Part shown: positions 47,101 to 60,300 of the stretch, piece by piece | How the letters are laid out: each line of letters begins with the position of its first letter | Numbering within the stretch: position 1 is the stretch's first letter | NCBI RefSeq assembly: GCF_000002425.4 | Contig: NC_037258.1 | Coordinates: 4,193,709-4,257,708 of the forward strand | Reading direction: 5' to 3' | DNA length: 64,000 nucleotides | Origin: Physcomitrium patens | Lineage: Eukaryota > Streptophyta > Bryopsida > Funariales > Funariaceae | The notes under the pieces: generated by a model | The model's input: only the letters and a program-made list of their open reading frames with translations | Told to the model about the DNA's origin: nothing | The model's database searches: none | Made by a program: the position numbers and the translations under genes

Positions 47101-48199
47101 CTCTTTCAGCATATGCAACGCCACTCATCAAAGGTCTCTCAAATGCTGTTCTTGCAGCATACGTGGCAAATGTTTCCTGCATTCAACCTTTCATGAATGA
47201 ATACAAGCATGCTTTGCAAATCATGGAAATATCAACACTCATGCACTCTTGATTGTCCACAGCTGCAGTTTCATCGAACCTCCGATGGCAACAAGGTCAA
47301 AAGCGTAGTTAGTCACCTGATTAATTGCTGAAGGTTGCTTGCCAAGATGAAAAGTAGTGAGAAGAGCAGTAAGAGCTCTCACATGGTTCATACTTGCCTT
47401 AAATTGGTCCTGCAATACAATTTTGCACTAGACGTATAAATCGGAAGTTTATCACGCTTGCCTCAAATCGTAAATGAGGTTATTTCTTGCAATCTCTTAA
47501 CTAAAATTGTCAATAAACTTGCGAGCAAGCTGTTCACTTCAGGGAACAGAGGACCTCAGATTCCTGCAAGGCTGAGTACCTCATTAGATCATGACTAGTG
47601 AAAGACTACCACTAAATGTTTCGGGCACAACTTTTTCCATCCTGTAAATTGAATGTAACTTAAACTCGGATTGTCTGTATTCATGAAATTATAAAACCTA
47701 ATACAGACATGAAACATGAAAAGAGTGGTTGAGAAGGTCTAGGAAGCAAACGAAGAATGCACTGTACCTCAAGCATACGAGCCCGTCCTTCGCACATGTT
47801 TGCAAGATTTTCCCTTCTCCGTTCAAGCATGTCAAATCTCATTGCGAAGTAAACAGATAGAGAGACAGCGCCCATAAAAACCACCCAGAAAACGAAAACC
47901 TTAGTGTGCCAATTGTGGCCATACCTAGGCCCTGCTTTGGAATCATTGTACGTAGGCCTGACATATGTGTTTCCTGAGTCATTCCACCACTTTACTCTAA
48001 GCCGCCCAGGCCCTGTGGTTCTATGCATGTATACTCCACTTCCACACTTCAGCGGGACCTTTGACCTAGAGCTCCCATTTGATATGCAGGGGCTCGATTC
48101 TGAGCCCCTCCTAGCTTCACTTCTGACTCCGCTCCTGGCTCCACTCTGGTTCGACATTTGATTGCTATCGGGATTGATCAACTGTTTTCTTTGTCTCAT
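41140..48199 (-). CDS. CHK: CHASE-domain hybrid histidine kinase (cytokinin receptor, CRE1/AHK-like)
   Basis: Membrane cytokinin receptor that autophosphorylates on His and passes phosphate to its own receiver. Fourteen exons with GT-AG borders keep phase for 1101 codons plus TAA: 48199-47768, 47409-47317, 47176-46940, 46488-46319, 46130-45915, 45468-45282, 45122-45071, 44958-44729, 44528-44430, 44203-43841, 43538-43224, 42791-42703, 42355-41774, 41380-41140. A Ser/Arg-rich N-terminus (1-100) precedes TM1 (101-120), then CHASE (about 121-391, with ARTAFERPL at 183-191) and TM2 (about 392-412). HisKA has SHEIRTP with phospho-acceptor H452. HATPase has the N box (N565/N569), DTGVGIP (674-680) and GGTGIG (703-708). 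A receiver-like domain (about 773-900) is followed by a receiver with D969/D970, phospho-acceptor D1014 and K1082. All key residues are present. The start is the first ATG before the basic N-terminus. Exon borders were set by eye. Confidence 0.93.
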
Positions 48200-50560
48200 T
48201 CCAAACGTTCAATATACTTTCGAGTCTGTGCTCGACCAGAACTTCCCATAGTTTCAAGTTGGAATCTATTATAGCTCGTAATGCTGAAGACTATCCAGAG
48301 ATGAAGGTTCTGGTGCTATTTATCCGAGTACGAAGTACGGAATTACAAAACTATCGCTGCATAGAGGAACATGAAACACAGCTGAAATGTAAGGAATGGA
48401 TGTGTATGCACGAATAGCTCTATGGATGATCACGACAGTACTTGTAAATGTACCATTAATAAGAATGAGTCGGATAGTAAACAAATTCCCTCACATCAGG
48501 AAAAAGCAGCCTATTTTGTCTGTCAGCAAGCTCTTGCAATGAGAATCATTATGGCAAGCTCCCTTCACTCTGAGTGGTGGAAAACGCTTTCATCGTCTCC
48601 TAGCCTGTGGCATATTCAATGTCAGAAAACTTTGCAGGTCCCTGATACGACGTGGGTAGGCTATTCGTACATCTCAGAAAATTTCAGCTAGCACTACCCT
48701 TGTCCGTACATCCTGTGGACTCATCAAGAAATTTTGGTGCAGAAAGCTACCATTAATAAAATAGAAATTTCTCGTTCTATTCCGACAATCACCAAGCGCT
48801 CACTGCACTTCCCGAAAAATTAAGCTCGAAATGATAATGCTCCTCTTCAACAACTAGCTCAGCAGTGCATAGGGCAGAAAAATCATGAGAAACGGCAGCA
48901 AGCTCTTACAATAATGACCATGACCTTGTATTTGATAACCAAAATTAACAGAGGATCCGTAAATTCTTCCAATCATATGTGTGTGAAAAAGCGTATCAAT
49001 TTCTCGGCTCCGCTACTACAATGACTTTTCATAGGCAATTTATCCTTAGGTGCACTCACAACGCACCTGCTCAGCTGGAAGCGTTACAACCCCAGAGAGG
49101 GATTCTAACTTCGCTTTCGATGGACCTATTCGTTAGCCTATGGAACGGTGCAGAAGTTGAGAAGGAAATAAGACATATAACTCCGGTTCTGATACTGTAA
49201 GCGAGACCATCTTCGGTCCGTCTGCGAATTCAAACCAGGACATTGAGGCCCATCGGTAGCAACCTGAGGTGGTCAAGCTTTTGATACATGATCAAAACAA
49301 GCTCGTCCAACAAGCGCTCCTCGATACATTACTACAAATTGTCCAGGAAACTAACTGCCAGATTTTCTGGCTTGCTTGCACACCGAACGCTGCACATTCA
49401 ACTCACAACCGATTCAACTCAGTGACTCTTTCGCCTGCAAAAATACCAGAATAATATCAAAGACGAAACGATCAGGACCTAATCTGAAAATAGCTGCAGA
49501 TAGCTCACAGACGGTTTAGTGGACACAGAAAGTCTTCATAGGACCACTGATATAAAGGCTATCGCTGCAGTGTAGAACAGCCAGCATGGAGTACAATCAT
49601 TTTTCCCGACCAATGAACTGCTTCCAGTGCTGGAAAATGCCTCGCGATAGAACAACTATTTTACACAACACATCGAGATGAATAAAACGTAACGTGACTA
49701 CATGACGATGTCCACGAACAAACCATCCACCAGTGACCTCGAAACCTTTTCTAACCCTCACGCCAACAATCCCGGTACCATCACACAACATTAAACTACT
49801 GACCTTAAACCATCACAACAGCATCACGTTTCAGTTGCGCAGTCAACAAAACGCCTCTCCACGGGAAGGGAAAAAAGACTTCAATCAGCATCACACGATC
49901 GTCCAAACTACACGTAGCCTTTGCCGTCTCTCGACACTCAACTAACACCGCTCCGGCGCTGATCCTCACAACTACTGACTTCACCTGAATCGAGGCGAGA
50001 CTCAATTACAGTACGACCTACAATCATATACATTAAACGCCGACACTCAATCAGATGCCGGCACATGAACTCAACCAACGTAGTTTGGCTGAGCGCTGGC
50101 TGGCTGGCTATCGAGGAGGTGTGTTAGTAAAAGGGAGAGAGAGAGAGAGAGAGAGGAAAGAACGAAGGAGCGATTACGCAAGTGGGAAGCGAGGGGAGTT
50201 ATTGATCATATTGTACGATTGGGAGCAGGCGTAGTAGGGGGAGCCAGCCGGAGGTCCCGACGTCCGTTGGTATGCTGCTGTCAGCCCTTGCTGCAGATAA
50301 CCACAATACAGGCTCTTCCTCCATGGGGTTGCAGCAGCGAGTTGCACAGCTCCTTCTTCGTTTTGTGCTTGCGGGGCTATTGCTACCACTATTCCTGCCA
50401 ATTCCCTCCCACAGAGCAGCTACGGCTGCTGCTGCGTCGTCCTGCTTGGGGTGGCAGCACTCTTCCCCAGGCCCCGCTGCAACAAAGCATTCACCACTCG
50501 GGGCTTTCGCATTCACACCCCCCCCCCCTCTAGGCCCGGCCGGGGGCCAGTGAGGTAGCC
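48200..50560 (-). promoter_or_regulatory. Probable 5' leader and promoter region of the histidine kinase gene
   Basis: Sequence upstream of the kinase start is much less AT-rich than the flanking intergenic DNA. It carries a GA run at 50133-50155, which is a CT-rich tract on the sense strand, as often found in plant core promoters and leaders. A short C-run lies at 50518-50528. Several short overlapping open stretches exist on both strands at 50170-50550, including 105 codons on the minus strand (50516-50199), but none resembles a known protein. They may be upstream ORFs or chance in GC-rich DNA. The transcription start cannot be placed. Confidence 0.45.
50133..50155. repeat. GA/CT microsatellite in putative leader
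   Basis: GA dinucleotide run within the GC-rich upstream region of the kinase gene. It is pyrimidine-rich on the transcribed sense strand. Confidence 0.85.
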
Positions 50561-53500
50561 GGCGAAAGCCTTGGACGAATAAATGAATGAATGACAGACC
50601 CCGTCCTTATTTGGATGGATTGATGGGGCGGATGGACGAGCCTTCTTGCTTCTCAAGCGAGGATGCCGGTAATTTGGGCTTCAGCTAATCCTATTCCCTT
50701 CGCCCACGAGTTACTTACTGCTGTGGCATAGTCACGCGTGGTACATTTCAACGACGCTAGTTTAGTAATAATAATCCTGCCAAATTATCCTTACATTAAT
50801 TAATAAAACCCCATGCCATACCAGTGTTTTTCTTTTCGCTTTCTTCTTTTTCATATTCTGAGGAATAGTTTTCTGGTGTGTGAAAATATCAATTGATGAT
50901 TTGAGTCACTCTGGTTTCTTACAAAAATATTATCTGCTGAATTGTGCATTTTAATTTAGTGCTAATGCTAGTGAACACCCTAACAACTGAAAATAAAATA
51001 AAATAAAATAACATAAAATCTGGGTTGCATCTTTGCATTGTTTTTTCCCGTCTGAATTGAATATGATTACTTGACTTTCAAAGGGGAATGAACACAGTTA
51101 GGTTCACATAAAAACTTAGTTGTTGGATTCTTGCAATAGAAGCAGTTGCTATCACAAGAAAACTAAACTCCAAGAAAGGATATCTATATATATACATATG
51201 TAAGAGATCATTGTTGTGTGGCCATAATTAATGAGGTCTTCAAGATACCATCATCGTGGATGAAGGACCTTTTTATTTCATAATCACAGGTACTTTCTTT
51301 GGAGCAGGAGACCAAGGTTGATGAGATGGGTATTGAAGAGATTGAACTATCTAATCAAGTGAACAGCAAGTCATACATGCATACCTATATGGCCCATTCC
51401 TCTCATTCTCTCACAATCTGAAATTTAACACCCATTTTCTTCTCCTTTTTTCCCCTACTCTTAGTGCTAATCAGCTTACTCAACTACCCTACCTTTGCAA
51501 TTCATAAACATGTAGAGTACAAAAGCATTAGACTTGGTGGTACTATACTGCCATCAAAGAACCTCACATCAGCAGTAGTGCCATGAGATTAGGTTGATCA
51601 GACCAGGCCTTACCCCACAAATGCAAAAAGGATGATGTAAACCTTGCAGTACCATAACTATCACACTGTCTAGTCATATTCTTTTTCATTGGTACTTTAC
51701 ACACATATTTATTTTATTGATTTTGATTTTTTGGTTAATTCTCAAATTTACTATTTGTCAGCCTTTTTGCTGTCATTCATTCATCCATACAAAGCGTCAT
51801 CTATGGTTCCATTAAATATAGAGGCAATCATCTCTGCCACCATCTTACATGAGGCAGCAGGTTCTTGTCTCTATTGGAGCCTCTACAGTAGTACACTTTG
51901 AAATTCCTGAGCCCCACTCTCTAGGGCCTGCTTACCTGACTCGTCTGTCTGCCAGGCCCACAAAGCCATCTCTATGGAGAAGCAGGTAGTTGAGGACAGT
52001 GACCTTTTATGAGCTCTTTTTTATATATTATCACAGGGTGAATATTTGGCATCAAACCATTTACAGAACAACTGTTCATAGGGATTCACTGAAACATTTT
52101 TAATCTCAACTCATCCACACCCTGCTCTCTCATGCTTGTTGTGCATCACTGAGCCAATTGGCCCCAATTTGTTGTCCACTTAAAATGCTAATTAAAGATC
52201 CAATATGATTCTGTATATATAGATATATATATATATATATATATATGTACCCAGTCTCATTCATGCAGTTTATGTGGCTTTTGTTCCATTTTAAGAACAA
52301 ATAAATTTTACCCAAATTTTCAAGATGTTGATGTACAAGCCTTGTTTCTCATATCCTGTTTGATGGTTATGTGGATGCTTCATTGAGGTAAATTGAAGCC
52401 ACTTGATGAAATTGATATCAGCTTTTTTACTGCTGAGATTTCTTGTGTTCATGGTATGGTTTAGGAAGACGAGGAGAATATGGGATGTTTGGTTGTTTGC
52501 AATATTTTTACATGATTTATATGGTTCAACAAATTTGGTTTTTGTCTACCCAAGTAGCTTTGTTGTGTTGTAAAAGAAGAAGAGTGGCTGTGGAATAACA
52601 TGGAATCTTAAATGAACTGAAATGAATAATGCTTGAAGTTCATTACATTTTGAAACAACATAACACATGCTGTGACTGATTTTTATTTTTTTCTTCAAAT
52701 AACAGCAAAAATCAAATCTATCATGTAAATAATCATCTTTTCATCAAAGGTTTTGTTGATGTACTCAAAAGACCATGATTGATGGTGAGATACAGATTTA
52801 TTAATAGATTATCATTCTATATAATAATAAATAAATATTTACAAATCTTACTTTCATTAATTGAAAATATATGTAATATCAATTAAAATAATTAAAGCCT
52901 TTTTTTCTGTGTATTCACAATTTGACTTCTTGAAAACCTGAATAGAGATCAATAATATCCTGATATATTCATGCTGTGAATTTTATTGCATGCATGAGCA
53001 CTATTTGAGAAAATTGAGATTGTAATATTCTAAATTTTTTAATTAAAATAGGAATGAAGATTTAGTTATCTCAATGAATTGATGCAGACGATATTCCATA
53101 TAAGGGGGAACCATTACCTTTTGCATAGATTTTATTTATTTATTTCAATAAAATCAAGCTGTAAGATTTCTTTTGGGTATTATTTCAATAATTACCCACA
53201 AAATTTTTATTTTTCATTTTCAATAAGTCATAGAACCTAAAATTTGTATTTAAATTAATCAAAATCAAATGACGTACATTTATAAATGATAAATCAATTA
53301 CTGGATTACTGGTAAACTTCAACAGAGTAAGAGGGTTTCCTAAATTAACCTCAGGCGAATGTCAAAGAAATTCAAACATTGATCAAGTTGGTTTTTGTGT
53401 TGTATTCTTATATGAATGACTTCTAAATAAAAAAAAATGAAGGTAAAAAATTCATGTGTATCAAAAAAAATTCAATTCAAACAAACGTCATCTGTATCAC

Positions 53501-53804
53501 AATTTATAATCTCAATATGGATATCAATGGTACAGAACAAATTCATAAAAATTAAAAAGAAAAAACATCAATTACACAAAAAAAATCATTTAAAGAAGAA
53601 AATAAAATTTGATCATATGTATATATATATACATGCATTGAAGATACCATCTAGATATAAAAAAAATAAAAAAAAACCAAAAAAAACATTGCAACGTCAA
53701 GAATAAATGTAGCTCCAAGGTTCTTCTGTATTTAAAATAATTGAAAAACTAAAAAAATATTTTTATAGCTTTTGATTTTTTTTTTAACATGATATTTACA
53801 CAAC

Positions 53805-53836
<32 letters not shown>

Positions 53837-53995
53837 ATGATAGATTTGTATGTGTTGATGGGATTGTAGATGCCATTCTTTTTATGAGTTAATCTAAACT
53901 AGATTTGAATTATCATTGTTTGGGTGTTAAATTAGTAAATCTCATATAACACCAAAATATTTATAAATTTATTTTTATTATTTGATTAAACATGA

Positions 53996-54027
<32 letters not shown>

Positions 54028-54203
54028 ATATGACATTTAAAAGAGTTGTGAAGAAAAGAGTATACTTCATGACCTAAGAAACATAAACAGCTTCTATGCA
54101 AGAAAAATAATAGATATAATTCCTTCCTGGTCACAAAATTCATAGTTGTTTTTATAAAATTAAGTTTATGATAACATTATAAAATGCATTCTATATAATA
54201 ACG

Positions 54204-54243
54204 CACTGTAAAATTAATATATTATAAACTTAATTTTACAGTG
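54204..54243. repeat. Perfect 14-base inverted repeat
   Basis: CACTGTAAAATTAA (54204-54217) and its exact reverse complement (54230-54243) around a 12-base loop. Related TAAAATTAAGTTTA sequence occurs in direct orientation on both sides (about 54155-54169 and 54273-54287), so this may be the remains of a small inverted-repeat element. Confidence 0.7.
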
Positions 54244-54472
54244 TTGTCACTGTAGACTTTGTGCATTTTATAAAATTAAGTTTACAATAATACAAATTTA
54301 ATGTCAAAACAGATTTTTTCTTCCATCATTTAAATGAATGCAAAAAGTGTAGCTATTCAGTTCAAACAATAAAGATGTAGTCATCCAAAATTATCAAATG
54401 TGTGCAATATTTATAGATTCAACAAATTTGTGATTTTTATTTAGGAATTTGAAAATTTGGATTTATTTCATA

Positions 54473-54473
<1 letters not shown>

Positions 54474-54514
<41 letters not shown>
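54474..54514. repeat. Compound TA-CA microsatellite
   Basis: TA run followed directly by a CA run. A mirror arrangement (CA then TA) occurs at 54825-54873. Confidence 0.9.
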
Positions 54515-54515
<1 letters not shown>

Positions 54516-54824
54516 ATTAAGATCTGGGGTCAGTTAGCAACTTAGAGTAGAACTTATGGAAAGTTATAAGTTAGCAAGGAATAACTTAGCAACATAGAAT
54601 TATGTCCATTCCATTGTTTTCCATAACTTTGCAAAGGTTATAATAACACAAATTCAAAAAAAATAAAAGATATTTATTAAATTATATTACATTTGTTTCT
54701 AATAAGATTAAGGTAATTCAATGTAAAAAAAATCTAAATAAAAGTAATTAGTATACAATAAAATTAAAATTTTATTTTTAGAATATTAGAAAATTCAAAA
54801 GATACATAAAATAACATAGTAAAT

Positions 54825-54873
<49 letters not shown>
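54825..54873. repeat. Compound CA-TA microsatellite
   Basis: CA run of about 24 bases followed by a TA run of about 25 bases. Confidence 0.9.
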
Positions 54874-57234
54874 CTTTGATTATTTTTTTATTTTTTATTA
54901 TATACATCTAAATATAGATTAATCAATTAATATGAATATAATCATCCTATGTATGTATATATATTTTTTAATTTCAAATATTTCTTTATTATTATAAGAT
55001 TATTGTCTATGTCATTTAGAGAAAAAAACGTGTTCCATCATAAAATTGATAAAGTCTTGTATTTTATTATAAAATAGTATCCTGGATTCTTCTTCTTGAA
55101 GTTAATAATTTATTTACTAACATTAGATAATATGTATTTTAAGAGTTTAATAATGTTAAAATTTCAATAATTATGACTAGTATTAGATCATTGTCATATA
55201 ATATTTTTCAATATTGTTTCACTATTTTTTTTTTTTCAATTTTATTTAGTCGTATTTCCATCAATTAAGTATTTTTTTAGAATCAAAACATGATATATAC
55301 ACTTCATATCGAAAAAAATCTGTATATTATTGAAATTTGTTGATTTGGTACAAATTTCAATTCGTTCCCTAATTTAGTTCATTTGGTTATTTTTTTTTAA
55401 GAATGAAAGTTCATCCTTGATCAAATAAATTGCAATATTTAAAAGATATAAATAATTTTTTATACAATTTTTTTGATATGAAATTCATTCTAAAGTATTA
55501 GTCGATTTTGGAAATTCTTGACATAAAATTTCAAATTTTGATCTATATCACTTCTTCAGGCAGGCCTATGGCAAATAACAAGGAACAACAGTGTTCATGT
55601 CATATAGGAAATACGTGTGTTTATCATAATAAAGCACATTTTTATATTTTATCATAAAATTATATTTAAAAATATATATAAATATATATAATTGATTTAC
55701 TAGTATCAAATAATTTGCATCTTCTGAGTTTAATCAGGAAATTTTCTTTTTAGAAATTTTGACTAGTTTTGAATCATTGTTGTATATTATTATTTTGCAG
55801 TCTTTTTCACTATTTCTTCTTAATCAAAACTTGATTGGTCTGTTTCCATTAGATTTTCATATAATAATTTAACATGAATTGTTATGTAAACTTATAATTT
55901 TTATAGAAAAATTAATGTATTTCCTCGAAGTGTTTTAATCAGGTGAGTTTTTAAGAAATAAAACTAATTCATCATTGAAAAAAATTTAAAAAATTTAATA
56001 ATATTTAGCAAAACCTAATTGTAGTTTTTTTTAAAAAACTTATTCTAAATCAATAAATAATTTTTGAATGAGAATTATAGATTTTCAATTTCTTCAAATT
56101 TATAATGAATTCTAACTTATTATTCAAATTACCAAGCATCTTAAATTTAAAAACCTTAATATAAAAATAAAATAAAATAAAATAATTTTTTTTGTTATTA
56201 TATTAATAATAACTATACTCATAATATATATAAATGATATTAATTTTTTTTAATATTGAATGAAAAATATTCAAATTCTTATTGTTTATGCAAAATATAA
56301 AGATTTTATCATTTATATTACATGTATTAACTAAAAATTATAAATTATAAATATATAGTTTTACTTCTACTAAGTTATGAGGACTCAACAATTATTTTAC
56401 CTGCTAGTAGATTATTTTCTTTTATATATATACCTAAAATTAACATGATTGTGTTCTACTTATGTTTAGATAAACATCACTAACTGATAGAATATCCTTT
56501 CTTTCTTAAAATAACTTTATGTTATTTAATTATTTGACGTACTTGGTACATTATTATTCTATTTTCTTTCAAGCCCCATATTTTGTTAGAATCAATGAAT
56601 ATATTATTAATTCAAAAACAAATTAACCCAATAATAAGTAAAATTTTTATTTTTGAATTACATGCAAGTTTCCCTTCAATAAATTATCATTCTGACATAA
56701 CTCATTAAATTATTATTATTATCATTGTTATTTTTAATTCACAAGTAACAATTCTACTTCGACTTGACCTACAAAACCACACTACCATAGGCTTCAAATA
56801 CAAAATTACACTGATGTAACACTATCAAATAAATTATCATCTTGTATACCTTGCACTCAAATTAAAATGCAGGCCCACAAATGAGGGTAAGCAAGACTTT
56901 GTTCATCTTCATGAGGAATCAACATTCAAACGCAATGCAATTTTCCAGGTTTAGAACACACAATTACAAAACTTACACAATCAAGCCAACGCAGAACTCA
57001 GCATAGCTAGCCAAAAACCACAATTACGTTATATATATATGTATATATATGTTCACATATGTAGATTTCATGCAAATGTACATGAATAATCCCTAGAAAA
57101 AGAAAGATTAAATTGGAATATCACCCAAATCTATAGTAACCACTTGATGAGATAACCGCTTTGAATTGAAAATGACAAACTTGCATGTATAACATGTTCC
57201 GAATTAATCTTTCATAACAAAAAAAATAAAAATA

Positions 57235-57267
<33 letters not shown>

Positions 57268-57370
57268 TTATTTGTTTGACACTAATAGAACATTACCATA
57301 ATTCTATCAGCTGCTTGAGTAAAAGCATGCATGGCTTTGAAGCCTGGCTTTATTGGGTCCTCCAGTTAAA

Positions 57371-60300
57371 CTACAGGTCAAACTGTCATAAATGACATGA
57401 CAGCGAAAGCATAAGAGCAGCGTTCCCCATAATTAAATTCTCGATGCTTGTTTATTTCTGCAGAAAGGGTTTCGCATTTTGCTGTGGAGCTACAGATATC
57501 GTTGTTGGAGAGGCCCGTGCCGAAGCTTTGTTGGCAATGGCACGTCTGTGAGCTTGCATGCTGCTTTGATACCACCGAAAACATGGGAGATTAAAGTTTA
57601 CACCGCGCTCAAATACGTTTTAGGTTGAATTTTATACTTGTCAGGTTCTTTTTGCTGCTCTGAAACTGCAGCTTGCGCTTCACGAGTCTGTCAACTTGCA
57701 GTGCCCAGATAAGAGCTTCGTAGGTCTAGACGTGAAGCCCGCAAGCTCCTGCACCGTTCTGTCCTTGCATTTTAACGAGCAGGGCACGGCGTTACGATGT
57801 CATCACCGAAGTAATCGATGTGGGGTCCCTCGCAAAATTGAGCTTACTCGTAGCAGATGTGCTTGGCTGAAGCTTATCACCTTCCTTGGTCGACTCGTTT
57901 ATTGGCTTTTCATCTCGTAGATTCAGGGCAAGCAAGTTTTTGAACGAAATTGGGCGGATTTGGTGCCATTTTGTGTCTGCAGCCCTCTGTTGGGGTAGCT
58001 GCGCGGTTTGGTGTTGCCGAAGAGACCTGTGCGTGGATTTTCTTTGCACTTATTTTGCTGGTCTGCATATTCTCCTTTTGAATGTTGATAAATTTAGTTC
58101 CAGAAATTGATGTATCTCATAATTTGTGGGATTGCTTAGTGTGAAATTTTGCGAATTAGTCTTTGCTCATCTCGGCGGAGCAGCCTGCTGAACTGTACCA
58201 GTTCGATGTGGACATGGTACTCATCAAAGTCCTAGCACGGATGGGTTTGGGGTTGTCGAGTGGTTCGGGCTCCATTGATTTGATGTACAGTAGTGCTCTG
58301 GAGAACGTTTGAGCTTGATGTGCATGTATTCTGCCCGGAAAAGAAAACCAACGTTGCGCTTTAGCCCCTGAAAATGCATCTTCTATTGAACGAACTTTTT
58401 CTTTCTGACAAGCCGCTTCGAATCAGATCTATCGGGATTAATCTTGTTTCAGATATTCGGGATTGTTCAAGAGGTATTCATTTTTTTCTCTTTTAAAACA
58501 TGAATCTGAACTGAAACGTAAAGCACCGATCGATGATGACCTACTTTGTTGTTGCGAAGTGTAGTGCGCTGTGAGCGAGCTCTTTAAAATCACATGAACG
58601 TCGTTTGGCTCAGTTTAATGACGATCGTCGATTAGGAAAACAAAAAACCACGTTTGGGATTAGGGACAAAAGCTCTGGAGATATTCAACCTATTTGATGA
58701 AATGCACTTTGAACGTGAACTATTTGACTTCAGTTGGGTCGTATTTACTAGTTGTTTGTGGGATATGTTTTTGGGAGCTTGGCATTTGAGTTCTTGTTGT
58801 CACAACCTAGTAACAAGGTGAGATTTAAAGCAAACAAAGACTTAGCACAGCTTAGCCTTTAGCATTGGTCATATGTGAGGATAGTTGTATAGTTCTGTTT
58901 TTCCTGGCAAAACTTTTCACAGTACGTTTGTTTTGCAGTTATCCTCTCAAAGCCTGTGTTGTTGGCAGGTGAAGCTACTTCGTTTAAGCAGAGGTAGTTT
59001 GGTTGCATTTTTAGCAGGCCCTGAGACTCTCATTGTTTGACAATGTATGATGGTCTAACACTATTAAAAGAAAAGTTTGGCTTCAACAAGGGTCTCGCTT
59101 TCATTATCGGACCATGAATGGCAGTCTCAACCGAGTCAGTTCAAAACAATATCCTTCTATAAATGTTATTCGAGGTTTTGGTTCATGTGCGACGAATCAA
59201 ATCGAATCTAATCAAGTGTGTTAACTGCAAAGACTGCAGACGGAAATAATCTGGTCCAAACACACCCTATGTATTGCTCTGAAAATTTTCGAGAATCAGA
59301 TGCTAGCTCAGCCTTTTTCGTCAGCTTCTAAGTGGGTTTCTGTCTTGGTCAATCTTTCTAACTAGGACTTGAAGTCCATAGCTCAAACTGTACCAATCTT
59401 GACCACTGTAAGTTAGGTTACAAGGGTGGGTTGGAGGGAGTCAAAAGTTAATCTGTGCAGGATGGTTTAAACTTAGCTTACGCTGAGGTAGGGTTGGAGG
59501 CCTCTGGACCTGAATTTTTTGTCCTCGTTATCTAGTAGTATATTTCGAGTTGAGCTAATAAATACGAATTCCCCGACTGGGGTTTTGGACTCTAGAGATG
59601 TGATTGCTGTGTAACGCACTGATGTGTTTTCCGTTTTCTGGTCGTTCGCTGCACTTCCAGACTTATTAAAGTAGAGACATTCACGCAAGACAATGTGACA
59701 CTGAATGTCCTATGCCTGAACTCACAGATGCAACTTTGCAGCACAAATTGCGGTTTATGTACAATATTGCATTCATACATCCCAGCCATCTGCCTCCAAG
59801 ACCACAACGAATAACTCAAAATCACGCACTCATCCTAGTGTTTCAGCAGTCTCAATTCAATTCCAAGTATTGTCTTCTAGCCCCTCCGACTCGATGTTTG
59901 CTCTGACGTCTCATTTTTAGCCTAGTTTAGAAACAGGTTGCATGCACCACTGACAACCGCTCTCTTAGAATGAGTCAGAGTCTGCACCTTAATCTTCCTT
60001 AACCACCTATTTTTCTCGATCACCTCAACAAACACTAGGATCGTCAACTGCGATATTCGGCTGTAAAACATGCTCCATCAATCTACGGGGTCAGCATCCT
60101 TACAAAATGAAGTAGAATACAGATTAATCTCTCGGTAAGTTCCTCAAACTGAAAGGGTATTCCTCGCCACTTTATTTCACTAAACCACCTCTCATGTTTA
60201 GTTCACACGAACGTCACGACACTTGTCTTTTAGACAACCGACGGTCTCCGCTGCCGCTATCGCAACAGTGTTTTTTAAAACTTGGTGATCGCTTCTTCAT

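Larger units (their letters stand above)
50561..57370. other. AT-rich intergenic region
   Basis: About 6.8 kb without a recognisable gene or retrotransposon. It contains many AT microsatellites (52213-52247, 53806-53830, 54003-54027, 54474-54499, 54849-54873, 57237-57260), CA runs (54500-54514, 54825-54848) and an inverted repeat at 54204-54243. Short open stretches (for example near 53437-53706) are Lys/Ile-rich low-complexity sequence. Confidence 0.65.

Noticed and set aside
50272-50553. Plus-strand open frame with a hydrophobic start resembling a signal peptide
   Set aside because: It overlaps open frames in other phases on both strands in GC-rich DNA and matches no known family. Its composition reflects the C/G-rich leader.
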